A stretch of 64,000 nt of DNA from CAZGMJ01 sp964526785 (lineage in GTDB: Bacteria > Planctomycetota > Phycisphaerae > Sedimentisphaerales > Anaerobacaceae). This document shows, in pieces, positions 45,027 to 53,506 of the stretch (its first letter is position 1; each line of letters starts with the position of its first letter). Below the pieces are notes generated by a model. It ran no database searches and had not been told where the DNA came from. It worked only from the letters and a program-made list of their open reading frames with translations. A program made the translations under genes and the position numbers. Location of the stretch: NCBI GenBank assembly GCA_964526785.1, contig CAZGMJ010000002.1:1-64000 (forward strand), given 5' to 3'.

Positions 45027-45893
45027 ATGAGCAACCAATTCGACATGGACAATATCGATATAGCGTGGTGTCCCGGCTGCGGAAACTTCGGCATCCTGAA
45101 TTTGCTAAAAGATACGCTGGCGGAAATGGGTATCGCACAGAAAAACCTGGTCCTTGTCTCCGGTATAGGGCAGGCTGCAAAAATTCCCCAGTACATGCAG
45201 ACCCATTACTTCAACGGGCTGCACGGACGTGCTCTGCCTCCCGCCACGGCCATTAAGGCCGCCAACCCGAAGCTTACGGTTATCGCCGAGAGCGGCGAGG
45301 GGGACATGTATGGCGAGGGCGGAAACCACTTCATTCACACGATTCGGCGCAACCCCAACATCACGAATATCGTGCACAACAACATGGTATACGGTCTGAC
45401 CAAGGGACAGGCATCTCCCACGAGCCAGGAAGGTTTCAAGACACCGGTCCAGGTCGCGGGCGTAATCCTTGAACCGTTCAATCCGCTGGCGGTGGCTATT
45501 GCTCTGGATGCCGGTTTTGTCGCCCGTGCTTTCATGCGGGACAAAGAGCAGGCCACGGAGGTATTGAGGAAAGCCATCGAGTTCGAAGGCTATGCTCTGG
45601 TGGACGTATTCCAGCCATGCGTCACTTTCAACAAGACCAATACGTACGATTGGTTTAAGGAGAACACGTACCATCTCGATGACTCACACGATCCCTGTGA
45701 TCGCGAGAAGGCTTTTGCGAAGGCCATTGAAACGGACAAACTCCCCCTGGGCGTCTTCTACACGAATCCCGATAAACGGCCTTTTGAGAAGAACATCGGC
45801 ATCTACGACGAGGATGACAGGCCGCTTTATCAACGCACGCTCGATACCGACAAGCTTCAGGAACTCATAGGCCGGTTCGCCGTGAGCGCTTGA
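45027..45893 (+). CDS. korB: 2-oxoacid:ferredoxin oxidoreductase subunit beta
   Basis: A 288-residue TPP-binding partner of KorA. It has AWCPGCGNFGIL, VSGIGQAAK with HYFNGLHGRALPPA, the TPP motif GEGDMYGEGGNHFIH, and NNMVYGLTKGQASPT. Two cysteines of the CPGC motif are expected to hold the Fe-S cluster with a later Cys (FQPCVTF). AGGA lies 7 bases before the ATG. It ends the redox gene run. Confidence 0.94.
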   Translation: MSNQFDMDNIDIAWCPGCGNFGILNLLKDTLAEMGIAQKNLVLVSGIGQAAKIPQYMQTHYFNGLHGRALPPATAIKAANPKLTVIAESGEGDMYGEGGNHFIHTIRRNPNITNIVHNNMVYGLTKGQASPTSQEGFKTPVQVAGVILEPFNPLAVAIALDAGFVARAFMRDKEQATEVLRKAIEFEGYALVDVFQPCVTFNKTNTYDWFKENTYHLDDSHDPCDREKAFAKAIETDKLPLGVFYTNPDKRPFEKNIGIYDEDDRPLYQRTLDTDKLQELIGRFAVSA

Positions 45894-46316
45894 GTCCTGT
45901 TTCTTGTTGCATCATTTGCTCGCCTTGCAGGAGGTTCCTTATACCGAGTCTCTTGACCGGGATGCGACTGGCCGGCCACGAGGTATTGCCGAGGTGTCTG
46001 TCGCTACTTACACAGGCAGTGGGCGTGAATAATGTTGTCCTTGGCTTCAACGCCGATCCAACTCCACCGAATAGATTTATCTGGCATAATGTATAACGGC
46101 GTACGTCATTTATCCACAAATGCCTCGATCCCAAGGCGTTGCAGAAAGGAAATCACCACCTGCTGTTTGCCCCAGTCGGGTATTGGCCACTCCGCACCAC
46201 TTACCCGCCGACTACGCCGGGGTTTGCGCAAGCATCGTGTTTCGTCTATTGGTCCGGCCGAAGATTGCGGGAGATGAAGGCCTTGCTCTTGCCGGCGGTA
46301 CGGGGCGGTGAGCACA
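45894..46316. other. Convergent gap with a possible eroded coding tail on the minus strand
   Basis: These 423 bases separate korB (plus) from the MBL-fold hydrolase (minus). No plus-strand gene is seen. On the minus strand a frame from about 46316 to a TGA at 46106 stays open and ends EWPIPDWGKQQVVISFLQRL-GIEAFVDK, which has ordinary coding character but no start codon of its own. It may be a gene remnant or chance. No RNA gene recognised. Confidence 0.35.
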
Positions 46317-47105
46317 TCAAAATGCGTCTTTTCGACGGCGAAGTTCGCTGAATACGCGGGCTGCAGGCGCATCGGACATTTGCAGCGCATCGCGAATCGA
46401 TTGGGAATTGGCCCGCAGGAAGCAGTTCGTCTCTTTTTCTTTCTCAATGGTAGACGGTACGCTGCAGCCTGTCTGCCCAATCTGCTGTTTCACTTGCCTC
46501 AACCGGTCTCGCATTGCAGTGTTTTCCGGCTCGATTTGCAGGGCAAACTGATAGTTCTCGATTGTGTACTCGTGTCCGCAGTAGACCTGCGTCTTACCGG
46601 GCAGTACGACGAGCTTTTGCAGTGAATCGTACATCACCTCCGCGTCGCATTCGAAGATTCGGCCGCAACCCCCAATGAACAATGTGTCGCCGGTGAATAC
46701 GATGCTTCGATCAGGTTGCCCCTTTGCAGAGACGTAGTAACAAACCGAATCGGCCGTGTGCCCGGGTGTGGCAATGGCTGTGATTTCAATCCCACCAAGC
46801 GGAATTACCTGCCCATCTTCGACGGTTACATGCACATTCGATTGCCGTTTCTTGCCCAAAGCAACAACATCGCACCCCGTCGCTTCTGCTATATCTCCAA
46901 CGCCACCGGTGTGATCCCAATGGTGGTGCGTGCAGAGAATATGCGAGAGTCGCAACCCGCGCTGCTCGATTGCCCCCAGCACGTCTTTTGCTTGCCCCGG
47001 ATCCACGACAATCGCTCTTCCATGCCCGTATTCAAGCACGTAGATAAGATTGTCGCCCAGAGCATTGATGACCATCGGGGCGTGCATTGTCCAATTGTCC
47101 GGCAT
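46317..47105 (-). CDS. MBL-fold hydrolase, hydroxyacylglutathione hydrolase-like
   Basis: A 262-residue metallo-beta-lactamase-fold protein. The metal-binding THHHWDHTGG is clear, with ATPGHTADSVCYY, FTGDTLFIGGCGRIFE and YCGHEYTIENYQFAL, the last being the glyoxalase II signature. The start was placed at ATG 47105, with GGAG 8 bases upstream; the frame is open 53 codons further up but without similarity. A C-terminal helix bundle follows. Glyoxalase II-like thioester hydrolysis is likely; glutathione use is not certain in this lineage. Confidence 0.88.
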   Translation of the reverse strand: MPDNWTMHAPMVINALGDNLIYVLEYGHGRAIVVDPGQAKDVLGAIEQRGLRLSHILCTHHHWDHTGGVGDIAEATGCDVVALGKKRQSNVHVTVEDGQVIPLGGIEITAIATPGHTADSVCYYVSAKGQPDRSIVFTGDTLFIGGCGRIFECDAEVMYDSLQKLVVLPGKTQVYCGHEYTIENYQFALQIEPENTAMRDRLRQVKQQIGQTGCSVPSTIEKEKETNCFLRANSQSIRDALQMSDAPAARVFSELRRRKDAF

Positions 47106-47241
47106 AGCTGGTGCTCCATCAATGATTTTCAGACTACTGCGATCTTCACGGAAATTCACCCGGCTGTCAATGAGTGCGGTGATTATGCATACATGGTGAT
47201 TGCATTTGCCGGATATGCTCTGTATGCTGTCCCGCTGCACC

Positions 47242-47721
47242 ATGGGTAAGAATTCGGAAAACACAAAGTGGTATGCAGCGGGGCTCTGCTTCGAATGTTG
47301 CCAGTGTGGCGGTTGCTGTTCTGGGCCGGGGGAGGGCTATATATGGGTTACGAGACGTGAGGTTGAGCTAATTGCGGACTTCCTTGAGATGTCCTTAAGC
47401 GATCTTCGCCGCAGATATCTCCGCCGTGTAGGTATGCGCACCTCGATAATTGAAGACCAACGAACCCGAGACTGCATATTCCTGCATAGAAGTGATGGAC
47501 AAAAAGAATGCGTTATCTACGAGGTTCGCCCGAATCAGTGCAGGAACTGGCCCTTCTGGCCGGAGAACCTCAAGACGCAGAACGCATGGAACGAAGCCGT
47601 GCAGAAGTGCCCCGGGATGAATCGTGGCAGACAGTATACATTCGATGAGATCGAGCACATAAAGAAAGAAAAGCAATGGTGGAAGAGCGAAGCCGACAAG
47701 GCCGGATCATCGAGCGAGTAG
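47242..47721 (+). CDS. Cysteine-cluster protein (YkgJ-type), upstream copy
   Basis: About 159 residues from ATG 47242 (earlier in-frame starts at 47200 and 47215 are possible; none has a clear ribosome binding site). It has a dense N-terminal cysteine cluster, CFECCQCGGCCSGPGEG, and later CIFL, CVIYEVRPNQCRNWPFWP and KCPGM, the pattern of the YkgJ/UPF0153 zinc- or iron-chelating family. The function of these proteins is not established. The gene overlaps the next, related gene by 46 bases. Confidence 0.8.
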   Translation: MGKNSENTKWYAAGLCFECCQCGGCCSGPGEGYIWVTRREVELIADFLEMSLSDLRRRYLRRVGMRTSIIEDQRTRDCIFLHRSDGQKECVIYEVRPNQCRNWPFWPENLKTQNAWNEAVQKCPGMNRGRQYTFDEIEHIKKEKQWWKSEADKAGSSSE

Positions 47722-48122
47722 GGCGGCTATACGACCGTCTCAACCGGCAGATGCTCGACCGCCCGGGCGCGCAGGGAAAGTGCAGAGCGTGCGGCCGGTG
47801 CTGTGACTTTGAGGCATACGATCATCGGCTTTTTGTCACGCCACCTGAGTTGATGTATACGGCCGCCGGGCTCAATGTCGAAGAATTGCTGCCGATGACC
47901 ACAGGCACGTGTCCGTACAATAGCGGGGGCGAATGTACGGTCTACTCTTATCGCTTCGCCGGATGCCGCATATTCTGCTGCGCGGGCGAGCCGGAATTCC
48001 AGGGGCGACTTTCCGAATGTGCGTTGCAGGAACTTAAGGCCATCTGCACAGAGTTCGACATTGCCTACAGATACATGGACCTGCGCACCGCACTGACGCA
48101 GCGAAATCACCTGCCGGCATAG
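47676..48122 (+). CDS. Cysteine-cluster protein (YkgJ-type), downstream copy
   Basis: A 148-residue protein of the same family as its neighbour: GKCRACGRCCDFEAYDHRLFVTPPEL, TCPYNSGGECTVYSYRFAGCRIF and a final CALQELKAIC, each read in pieces. The first-cysteine spacing (C-x2-C-x2-CC) matches the upstream copy, and a 46-base overlap in a different frame suggests tight co-expression. The two copies are well diverged. Possible metal-chelating or Fe-S related role, unproven. Confidence 0.82.
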   Translation: MVEERSRQGRIIERVGRLYDRLNRQMLDRPGAQGKCRACGRCCDFEAYDHRLFVTPPELMYTAAGLNVEELLPMTTGTCPYNSGGECTVYSYRFAGCRIFCCAGEPEFQGRLSECALQELKAICTEFDIAYRYMDLRTALTQRNHLPA

Positions 48123-48199
48123 ATACAGGTCCACCGCAACTTGCTCACCTGCGATAAATCACCATTGCGCTCCATGCTGTCGCCGTCGAGCGTAAACTG

Positions 48200-49144
48200 C
48201 TAATACTTGTCTATGGGCAGGGGGATGACTTTGTCCTGAGGATCGCGAAGATTAATGTACTTGGTGGCGTTGAGCAGCGTCCCGACTCTCTCATAGTAGC
48301 CGTATAGTTTGGCCAGTTTCTCGCGGTCCGTTGCTTCAAGATGCTTGGTCCACTGGCCAATTTCCGCCCCCCATATTACAGGCGTATCATCCGTGGTATA
48401 CAGCGTAATGTGGGGCATCCGGGGGTTCTTGCGTCCCATGAAGTTGCCCACGTCAATTCGATCGATTTCGAACAGCAGCGGATTGTCTTGAGCCAGCAGT
48501 TGGTCCATACGGTCGAGTTGTCTCAGTATAGCGATTCCGGCCGCAAGATCTTCCTGCTTCCAGGGCTCTCCGAGTTGCGGTCTCTCGCCGGTGCCCGCCA
48601 CTCCCACGACGTCCACAATCGGCAGGTTTGGGACCGCTACAGGCTCGAGCACGACCGAATCGGCGTCAACATAGAACTGGTGTCGGCCAAGCGATATCTC
48701 GGCGAGCGGTTTGCGCCAATATCCCTCGACACGCAGGCGATCGCTCATGGTGGTTACTCGCACGTTGTCGATCCATCCGGCCAACGCCTCGATATTCTCC
48801 TGCACCCGCCGCGCCGCATCCGGATTGATGGTGAGTCCTTTGCCGTCGGCGGTAGCTGCCAGGTACACTTTCTCCTTGAGATTGTCGTTTACCCAGTCGG
48901 GCACCGCGACCAGCTCCAACTGCACCATCTGCTCGGCGCACCATCCTGTCTGCTGAACGTACTTGTCGAGAACACTTACGCCGATGACAATCGTTGTAAG
49001 GAAGGCCAGTACTGCCGTTGCTTTTGCAATCCGTGCCAGTGTGGGGCCGACCCAACTTTGCTGTCGCTTCTTCTTATCGCGATGGAAGACCCCTTTCCAC
49101 CACGACTGCCCCTTCTTCCTTGTCTTCTGCTTGCGTTTGGCCAC
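48200..49144 (-). CDS. FtsQ-like single-pass membrane protein
   Basis: A 314-residue protein starting at GTG 49144. It has a very basic cytosolic N-terminus (KRKQKTRKKGQSWWKG), one membrane segment at about 38-60, and a periplasmic part with a POTRA-like start (WIDNVRVTTMSDRLRVEGYWRKPLAEI in pieces), VDADSVVLEP, and a C-terminal beta domain. This layout, and its place directly after ddl in the mur cluster, match FtsQ/DivIB of the division complex. The sequence is too diverged for a firm call, so it is assigned mainly by topology and context. Confidence 0.65.
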   Translation of the reverse strand: MAKRKQKTRKKGQSWWKGVFHRDKKKRQQSWVGPTLARIAKATAVLAFLTTIVIGVSVLDKYVQQTGWCAEQMVQLELVAVPDWVNDNLKEKVYLAATADGKGLTINPDAARRVQENIEALAGWIDNVRVTTMSDRLRVEGYWRKPLAEISLGRHQFYVDADSVVLEPVAVPNLPIVDVVGVAGTGERPQLGEPWKQEDLAAGIAILRQLDRMDQLLAQDNPLLFEIDRIDVGNFMGRKNPRMPHITLYTTDDTPVIWGAEIGQWTKHLEATDREKLAKLYGYYERVGTLLNATKYINLRDPQDKVIPLPIDKY

Positions 49145-49182
49145 TGTTACGTCTCATGAATGGAGCCGTTGGGTCCGAGGGC

Positions 49183-50112
49183 TCAAGAGCCGGTTCCCAC
49201 GGCCAGGTTAACGACTTTGCTGCACATTTCACTCATCGACACGCCCGCTCGGGCCGCCGCTTTAGGTAACAGCGAATGACTCGTGAATCCGGGTATCGTG
49301 TTGACCTCGAGTGCGTAAGGCATGCGGTCGGAGGAGAGAATGAAGTCCACTCTCGAAAAATGCCTGCCTCCGATTGCTTCGAAACACTGAACGGCGGCCG
49401 TCTGGATGTCCCGGACCGTCGCCGCATCTTCGATCGTGTCGAAAGCGAATTCTGTCTGGTCATCAACGTATTTCGCGCTGTAATCGTAGAACTTTGTTTT
49501 CGGTCGTATCTCAATGATTGGCAGTGCCTTTCCATCCAATATGCCGACCGTCAGTTCCCTGCCGGTGATGAACTGCTCAACAATACAGGGACCAAAACGA
49601 TCCACCGTTTCAGCAACGACGGTGCGCACCTTCTCGGGCTGATCCACGATGCTTACACCAACGCTGCTACCCTGCCTTATCGGCTTGATTACGTATTTGT
49701 CTGTAGAATCGGCCGATATGCCTTCGAGATTGACGGCGTCGGCCGAATCGCAGCGGATGTGACGCGGTACGGATACGCCCGCGGAGCAAATGACTTGTTT
49801 TGCCGCGACCTTGTCGAAAGCGATTCTGCTCGCATGGGGACCGCAACCGACGTAGCACAGTCCTCGATCTTCGAGAATCTGCTGCAATTGACCGTCCTCG
49901 CCGAATTCGCCGTGCAGAGCGGGAAAAAAGACATCCACGGATCGGTCATCCAGGATGCCCAACGCATCCGGACGTATATCCGAGTTGATAACGTTGTAGC
50001 CCGCTTGCCTCAAGGCCGACGCAACGTGCCTGCCGCTCTCAATGCTGACCTCTCGCTCGGAACCTATACCTCCGCTGAGAACCGCGACGGTTATTCTGCT
50101 TGCTTTCTGCAA
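49183..50112 (-). CDS. ddl: D-alanine--D-alanine ligase
   Basis: A 309-residue ATP-grasp enzyme joining two D-alanines for the peptidoglycan stem. It has SGGIGSEREVSIESG, FPALHGEFGEDGQLQQILE, the lysine-containing KPIRQGSSVGVSIV, ALEVNTIPGFTSHSLLPKAA and the Y/S-type specificity region YVGCGPHASRI. The TTG start at 50112 is supported by a strong AAGGAGG 4 bases upstream. It sits between murB and the FtsQ-like gene. Confidence 0.95.
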   Translation of the reverse strand: MQKASRITVAVLSGGIGSEREVSIESGRHVASALRQAGYNVINSDIRPDALGILDDRSVDVFFPALHGEFGEDGQLQQILEDRGLCYVGCGPHASRIAFDKVAAKQVICSAGVSVPRHIRCDSADAVNLEGISADSTDKYVIKPIRQGSSVGVSIVDQPEKVRTVVAETVDRFGPCIVEQFITGRELTVGILDGKALPIIEIRPKTKFYDYSAKYVDDQTEFAFDTIEDAATVRDIQTAAVQCFEAIGGRHFSRVDFILSSDRMPYALEVNTIPGFTSHSLLPKAAARAGVSMSEMCSKVVNLAVGTGS

Positions 50113-50171
50113 TCGGCCTCCTTGCCCATTCTCCTGCTATCGACTGCTCTGGCTCGCGGGCGAGTCAATCG

Positions 50172-51059
50172 TTACTTCCAGATTTCGATCTCGAGTTCCA
50201 GATCGATATCAGACTGCTCCTTGACCCGTTCCTTAATCGCATCGATCAGTCGCAAAACATCTCGGCTCGTGCACCCTTTGTGGGCGATAATGAAGTTGGC
50301 GTGCTTTTCACTGACTGCCGCTCCACCTATCTGCAGGCCTTTGAGGCCGGCCCGGTCGATTACTGCACCTGCCGAAAGACCTCGCGGATTCTTGAAGATG
50401 CAGCCGGCGTTCTTGGTGTTCAAAGGCTGGTTGTTCTTCTTATAAATCCATATCTCCTTGACGGTGCGCATGATCTGGTCGGGAGTCGTTTCGGTCAGCA
50501 CGATGTTGGCGCTGAGAATGAACCTCGCGGTGATATTCGTGCTGCGATAGTCAAAGACCAGTTCGGGCTTGTGTTTTTCGAACACTTCGCCCTGGCTGTC
50601 CATCAGTGTTACGCTCTCAACGGCGGCCCCGAAATCGCCGAAACTGCCACCCGCATTCATGCGCACCGCTCCGCCCACGGACCCGGGAATACCTGTCAGG
50701 GCTTCGATGCCCGAGAGGCCCTTTTCCGTGCAGGACAGAACCAGTTTGCTCAATTCGGCACCCGCCCAGGCTGTCAGAGTCGTCCCATCGTTCGCAAAAT
50801 CCGCCTGCCCGAATTGTTCGGTATCGAGTTTCACCACAGCGCCGCGCACTCCTCCGTCGCTTATCAGCAGATTCGATCCCTGGCCCATCACATGAATGGG
50901 CACGTGGTTCTCGTTGCACCGACAGACCACCTGCTGCAACTGCTCAATTGTCCGGGGCCTGATGAAATAGTCGGCAGGGCCTCCCAGGCCGTACCAAGTA
51001 CATTCGGCCAACGGATAGTCGGTTTCAACTATCTCTTCCAAGCCATTGAATAAACTCAT
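50172..51059 (-). CDS. murB: UDP-N-acetylenolpyruvoylglucosamine reductase
   Basis: A 295-residue FAD enzyme making UDP-MurNAc. It has TWYGLGGPADYFIRP, GQGSNLLISDGGVRGAVV, GIPGSVGGAVRMNAGGSFGDFG in pieces, and the type II-like C-terminus CIFKNPRGLSAGAVIDRAG and KHANFIIAHKGCTSRDV. The ATG at 51059 has GGAAGG 6 bases upstream. It overlaps the end of murC by 35 bases in another frame, which suggests coupling. Confidence 0.95.
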   Translation of the reverse strand: MSLFNGLEEIVETDYPLAECTWYGLGGPADYFIRPRTIEQLQQVVCRCNENHVPIHVMGQGSNLLISDGGVRGAVVKLDTEQFGQADFANDGTTLTAWAGAELSKLVLSCTEKGLSGIEALTGIPGSVGGAVRMNAGGSFGDFGAAVESVTLMDSQGEVFEKHKPELVFDYRSTNITARFILSANIVLTETTPDQIMRTVKEIWIYKKNNQPLNTKNAGCIFKNPRGLSAGAVIDRAGLKGLQIGGAAVSEKHANFIIAHKGCTSRDVLRLIDAIKERVKEQSDIDLELEIEIWK

Positions 51060-52500
51060 CCGCAACCTTCCAAACATCGCCGGCACCCATGGTCACCACC
51101 AGATCGCCGGGCAGTACATTATCCTTAAGATATTCACCTATTCGTTCGAAGCTGTCAATGAACAGAGCATCGGATCCGTTTTCCTGAATCCTGTCCACCA
51201 ATACCCGCGCGTTCACTTCGTTTCTGGACTGTTCGGAATCCCGCACAAAATAAATATCGGGCACGATGGTAACGTCGGCCAGCGCGAAGCTTTCAGCAAA
51301 GTCGTCGAGCAGGAATCGTGTCCTGCTATACTGATGAGGCTGAAAGACGCACCAGATGCGATTGGCCGGGTATCGTTGGCGCACGGCAAGCAGCGACGCC
51401 TTGATCTCCGTCGGATGGTGCGCGTAATCATCCATGACCGTCACCTGCCTGAGGCACCCTTTGCACATCAATCGTCGTTCGATACCTGTGAATCCGGGCA
51501 GCAATTCAAGCACCAGCGCCGGAGCTACTCCTGCATGGACGGCCATAGCTGTCACTGCCAGGGCGTTGTACACATTATGTTGGCCGGGGAGCGACGTGCT
51601 GGTTCGCCCCAGCAATCGATCGTTATGATAAACGTCGAAGCTGTACAGCCCGTCCCGGAGGGTCAGGTTGTCCGCTCGATAGTTGCAGGAGCGGCTCAGC
51701 CCGAATGTCTCGCACGGCACATCGGCATCCAGTTGGGCAACGACTTTGGCTGTGTTGGCGTCTTGTCCATTAGCAACAATCACCCCGCCGGGCCGCGTAT
51801 TGCAGGCGAAATGCGTGAACGCCTCGACGATGTCCGCCTCATCGCGATAGTAATCCAGGTGGTCCTGCTCGATATTCAGCAGACAGCAAATACGAGGCGT
51901 GAGATTCCAAAAGCTTCGGTCGTACTCGCAGGCTTCTGCTACGAAGAACCGGCTGTCGCCCACACCGGAAGAGGCCCCCAGTTGATCGACATTGGCGCCC
52001 ACGATGAAATTCGTGTCGATTCCGCTATGCCTGAGGCAATACGCAAGCCAGCCGCTGGTGGTACTCTTGCCGTGTGTGCCGGCTATGGCGATGCCCTCGT
52101 ACTGGTTCATCAGTTCGCCCAGCATCTCGGCATATTTCAGCACTCTACAGCCTCGGGCCCTGGCGGCCTGCAATTCGGGGTTATTCTCCTTGACTGCGGC
52201 GGATATCACCACCGTGTCCGTATTGGGGTCAAGATTGTCCGTGCAGTGCCCCACTTTGATTTTCGCACCTGCCTCACACAGGGCGGTTGTAACTTCGCTC
52301 TGCTCCTGGTCAGACCCGCTGACCGCTGCCTGGTGGCGCATCAGCAGGTGCGCCAGTCCGCTCATGCCGACCCCGCCGGCCCCAATGAAATGAAAGACCT
52401 TACCGGCGAACTGATCGAGAGACCGGGTTTCCACGAGTTCATACCGAGTGGTGGCGAGTTTCATTTTGTCCTCGTAGATTGGTGAGTTGGGCTGCTTCAT
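51025..52500 (-). CDS. murC: UDP-N-acetylmuramate--L-alanine ligase
   Basis: A 491-residue Mur ligase adding L-alanine to UDP-MurNAc. It has FHFIGAGGVGMSGLAHLLM at the Rossmann N-terminus, the ATP loop GTHGKSTTSGWLAY, NIEQDHLDYY, YAHHPTEIKASL and FQPHQYSRTRFLL. An in-frame ATG 12 codons in (52464) has an equally good binding site, so the start is uncertain between the two. First of murC-murB-ddl-FtsQ-like. Confidence 0.95.
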   Translation of the reverse strand: MKQPNSPIYEDKMKLATTRYELVETRSLDQFAGKVFHFIGAGGVGMSGLAHLLMRHQAAVSGSDQEQSEVTTALCEAGAKIKVGHCTDNLDPNTDTVVISAAVKENNPELQAARARGCRVLKYAEMLGELMNQYEGIAIAGTHGKSTTSGWLAYCLRHSGIDTNFIVGANVDQLGASSGVGDSRFFVAEACEYDRSFWNLTPRICCLLNIEQDHLDYYRDEADIVEAFTHFACNTRPGGVIVANGQDANTAKVVAQLDADVPCETFGLSRSCNYRADNLTLRDGLYSFDVYHNDRLLGRTSTSLPGQHNVYNALAVTAMAVHAGVAPALVLELLPGFTGIERRLMCKGCLRQVTVMDDYAHHPTEIKASLLAVRQRYPANRIWCVFQPHQYSRTRFLLDDFAESFALADVTIVPDIYFVRDSEQSRNEVNARVLVDRIQENGSDALFIDSFERIGEYLKDNVLPGDLVVTMGAGDVWKVADEFIQWLGRDS

Positions 52501-52754
52501 AGCGTCCTTTCCGGGATATCCATCCGTAGATAAAACAGCTTACTTAATTTAACATGAACCGTTGCCCGGAGGAAGTCAAAAAACGGTGAGAACAGCAGAA
52601 TAATGCTGTCGCAGACTGGGAAGGGCCTCTGTGATATACGCCGGCGGATGATTTGGAGGGCGTACGCGCGGGCTTTGGACTGACGCAATTGCCGTTCAAG
52701 AATGATTTGCCGGATCACTTGTCGAGGAGCGAACCGATCTCTCGGTTCAGGTGA

Positions 52755-53438
52755 TCAAATATCCCACTCCTTGGAGCCCTTTACGAACTTGTGCTGGGCG
52801 ATAATACCGATCACCGTCGGCACGAGCAGCACGACCGGCAGGAACCACTTGTACGTGGAAGCCAGATTCCAGATTGGTTCGCTGGTCTGCTCGTAGTTGT
52901 TGAGAATCGCCAGAATCCCCCCCATTGCAAGTGTGCTGCCTCCCAGGCTCGTGAACAAAATGATGGCAACGCGAAAGACGATGAATGATATCATCCCGCC
53001 AGCCACCAGGCCTGTCAGCGACCCCGCCCACATATATGATTCATTCAATCCCGCGGCGTACCATGTGCCGCCAGCCAGGATCGCGCCGGCCAGCGCACCA
53101 AGAATGCTCACCGCCCACCGCATCAGCGGCACAGACAACGAGGCCAGCAGGCCCATTCCAACAAGCCCTCCGACCAGTTGATTGTGCGAACCGAGCAGTC
53201 TGCCCGCGACAGCCATGCCGATGATAAGTCCCAGGAGGCCAAAACAGATGACTACAAGGATCTTAAACACTCGCCAGCCGTAGAACAGACATACGGCTCC
53301 GAATGAAATAAACGTAAGTGCTTCCACGTAATTCAGCCCGCTGACATAGCGCCATATCTCATTGATATCGATGACGCTTTCAGCCTGTTCGGCGTTTGCA
53401 TTGCCCGCTGCCTGTGCGAGGACGCATAAGAAATCCAT
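52755..53438 (-). CDS. Polytopic membrane protein of unknown function (DUF4203-like)
   Basis: A 227-residue protein with about seven glycine-rich hydrophobic segments (ALTFISFGAVCLFYGW, ILVVICFGLLGLIIGM, LVGGLVGMGLLASL and so on) and a short polar N-terminus. The pattern of repeated two-helix Gly-rich units resembles TMEM198/DUF4203-type proteins. It shares this style with the next gene (53507), and both lie upstream of murC on the same strand. Function unknown. Confidence 0.68.
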   Translation of the reverse strand: MDFLCVLAQAAGNANAEQAESVIDINEIWRYVSGLNYVEALTFISFGAVCLFYGWRVFKILVVICFGLLGLIIGMAVAGRLLGSHNQLVGGLVGMGLLASLSVPLMRWAVSILGALAGAILAGGTWYAAGLNESYMWAGSLTGLVAGGMISFIVFRVAIILFTSLGGSTLAMGGILAILNNYEQTSEPIWNLASTYKWFLPVVLLVPTVIGIIAQHKFVKGSKEWDI

Positions 53439-53506
53439 TACTTGTCTCCTCGGTGTAGTATCCCGGCTCTCGGCCGGTGCGCATTAGATTCATGCCTGCG
53501 GAGGCT

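Noticed and set aside
45894..46316. tRNA or small RNA in the gap after korB
   Set aside because: No cloverleaf-like arms, T-loop GTTCGA-type motif or conserved RNA core was found.
51046..52485. 479-codon open frame opposite murC
   Set aside because: Antisense shadow of a well-conserved gene; the same applies to frames opposite ilvD (39382-40734), purA (29020-30279), accD/hisC (15413-16831) and the beta-helix gene (6693-7709).
52728..52754. Hairpin GAACCGA/TCGGTTC with outer GATCAC/GTGATC pairing after the gene ending at 52755
   Set aside because: A real inverted repeat, but with no T tract on either side, so it was not called a terminator.
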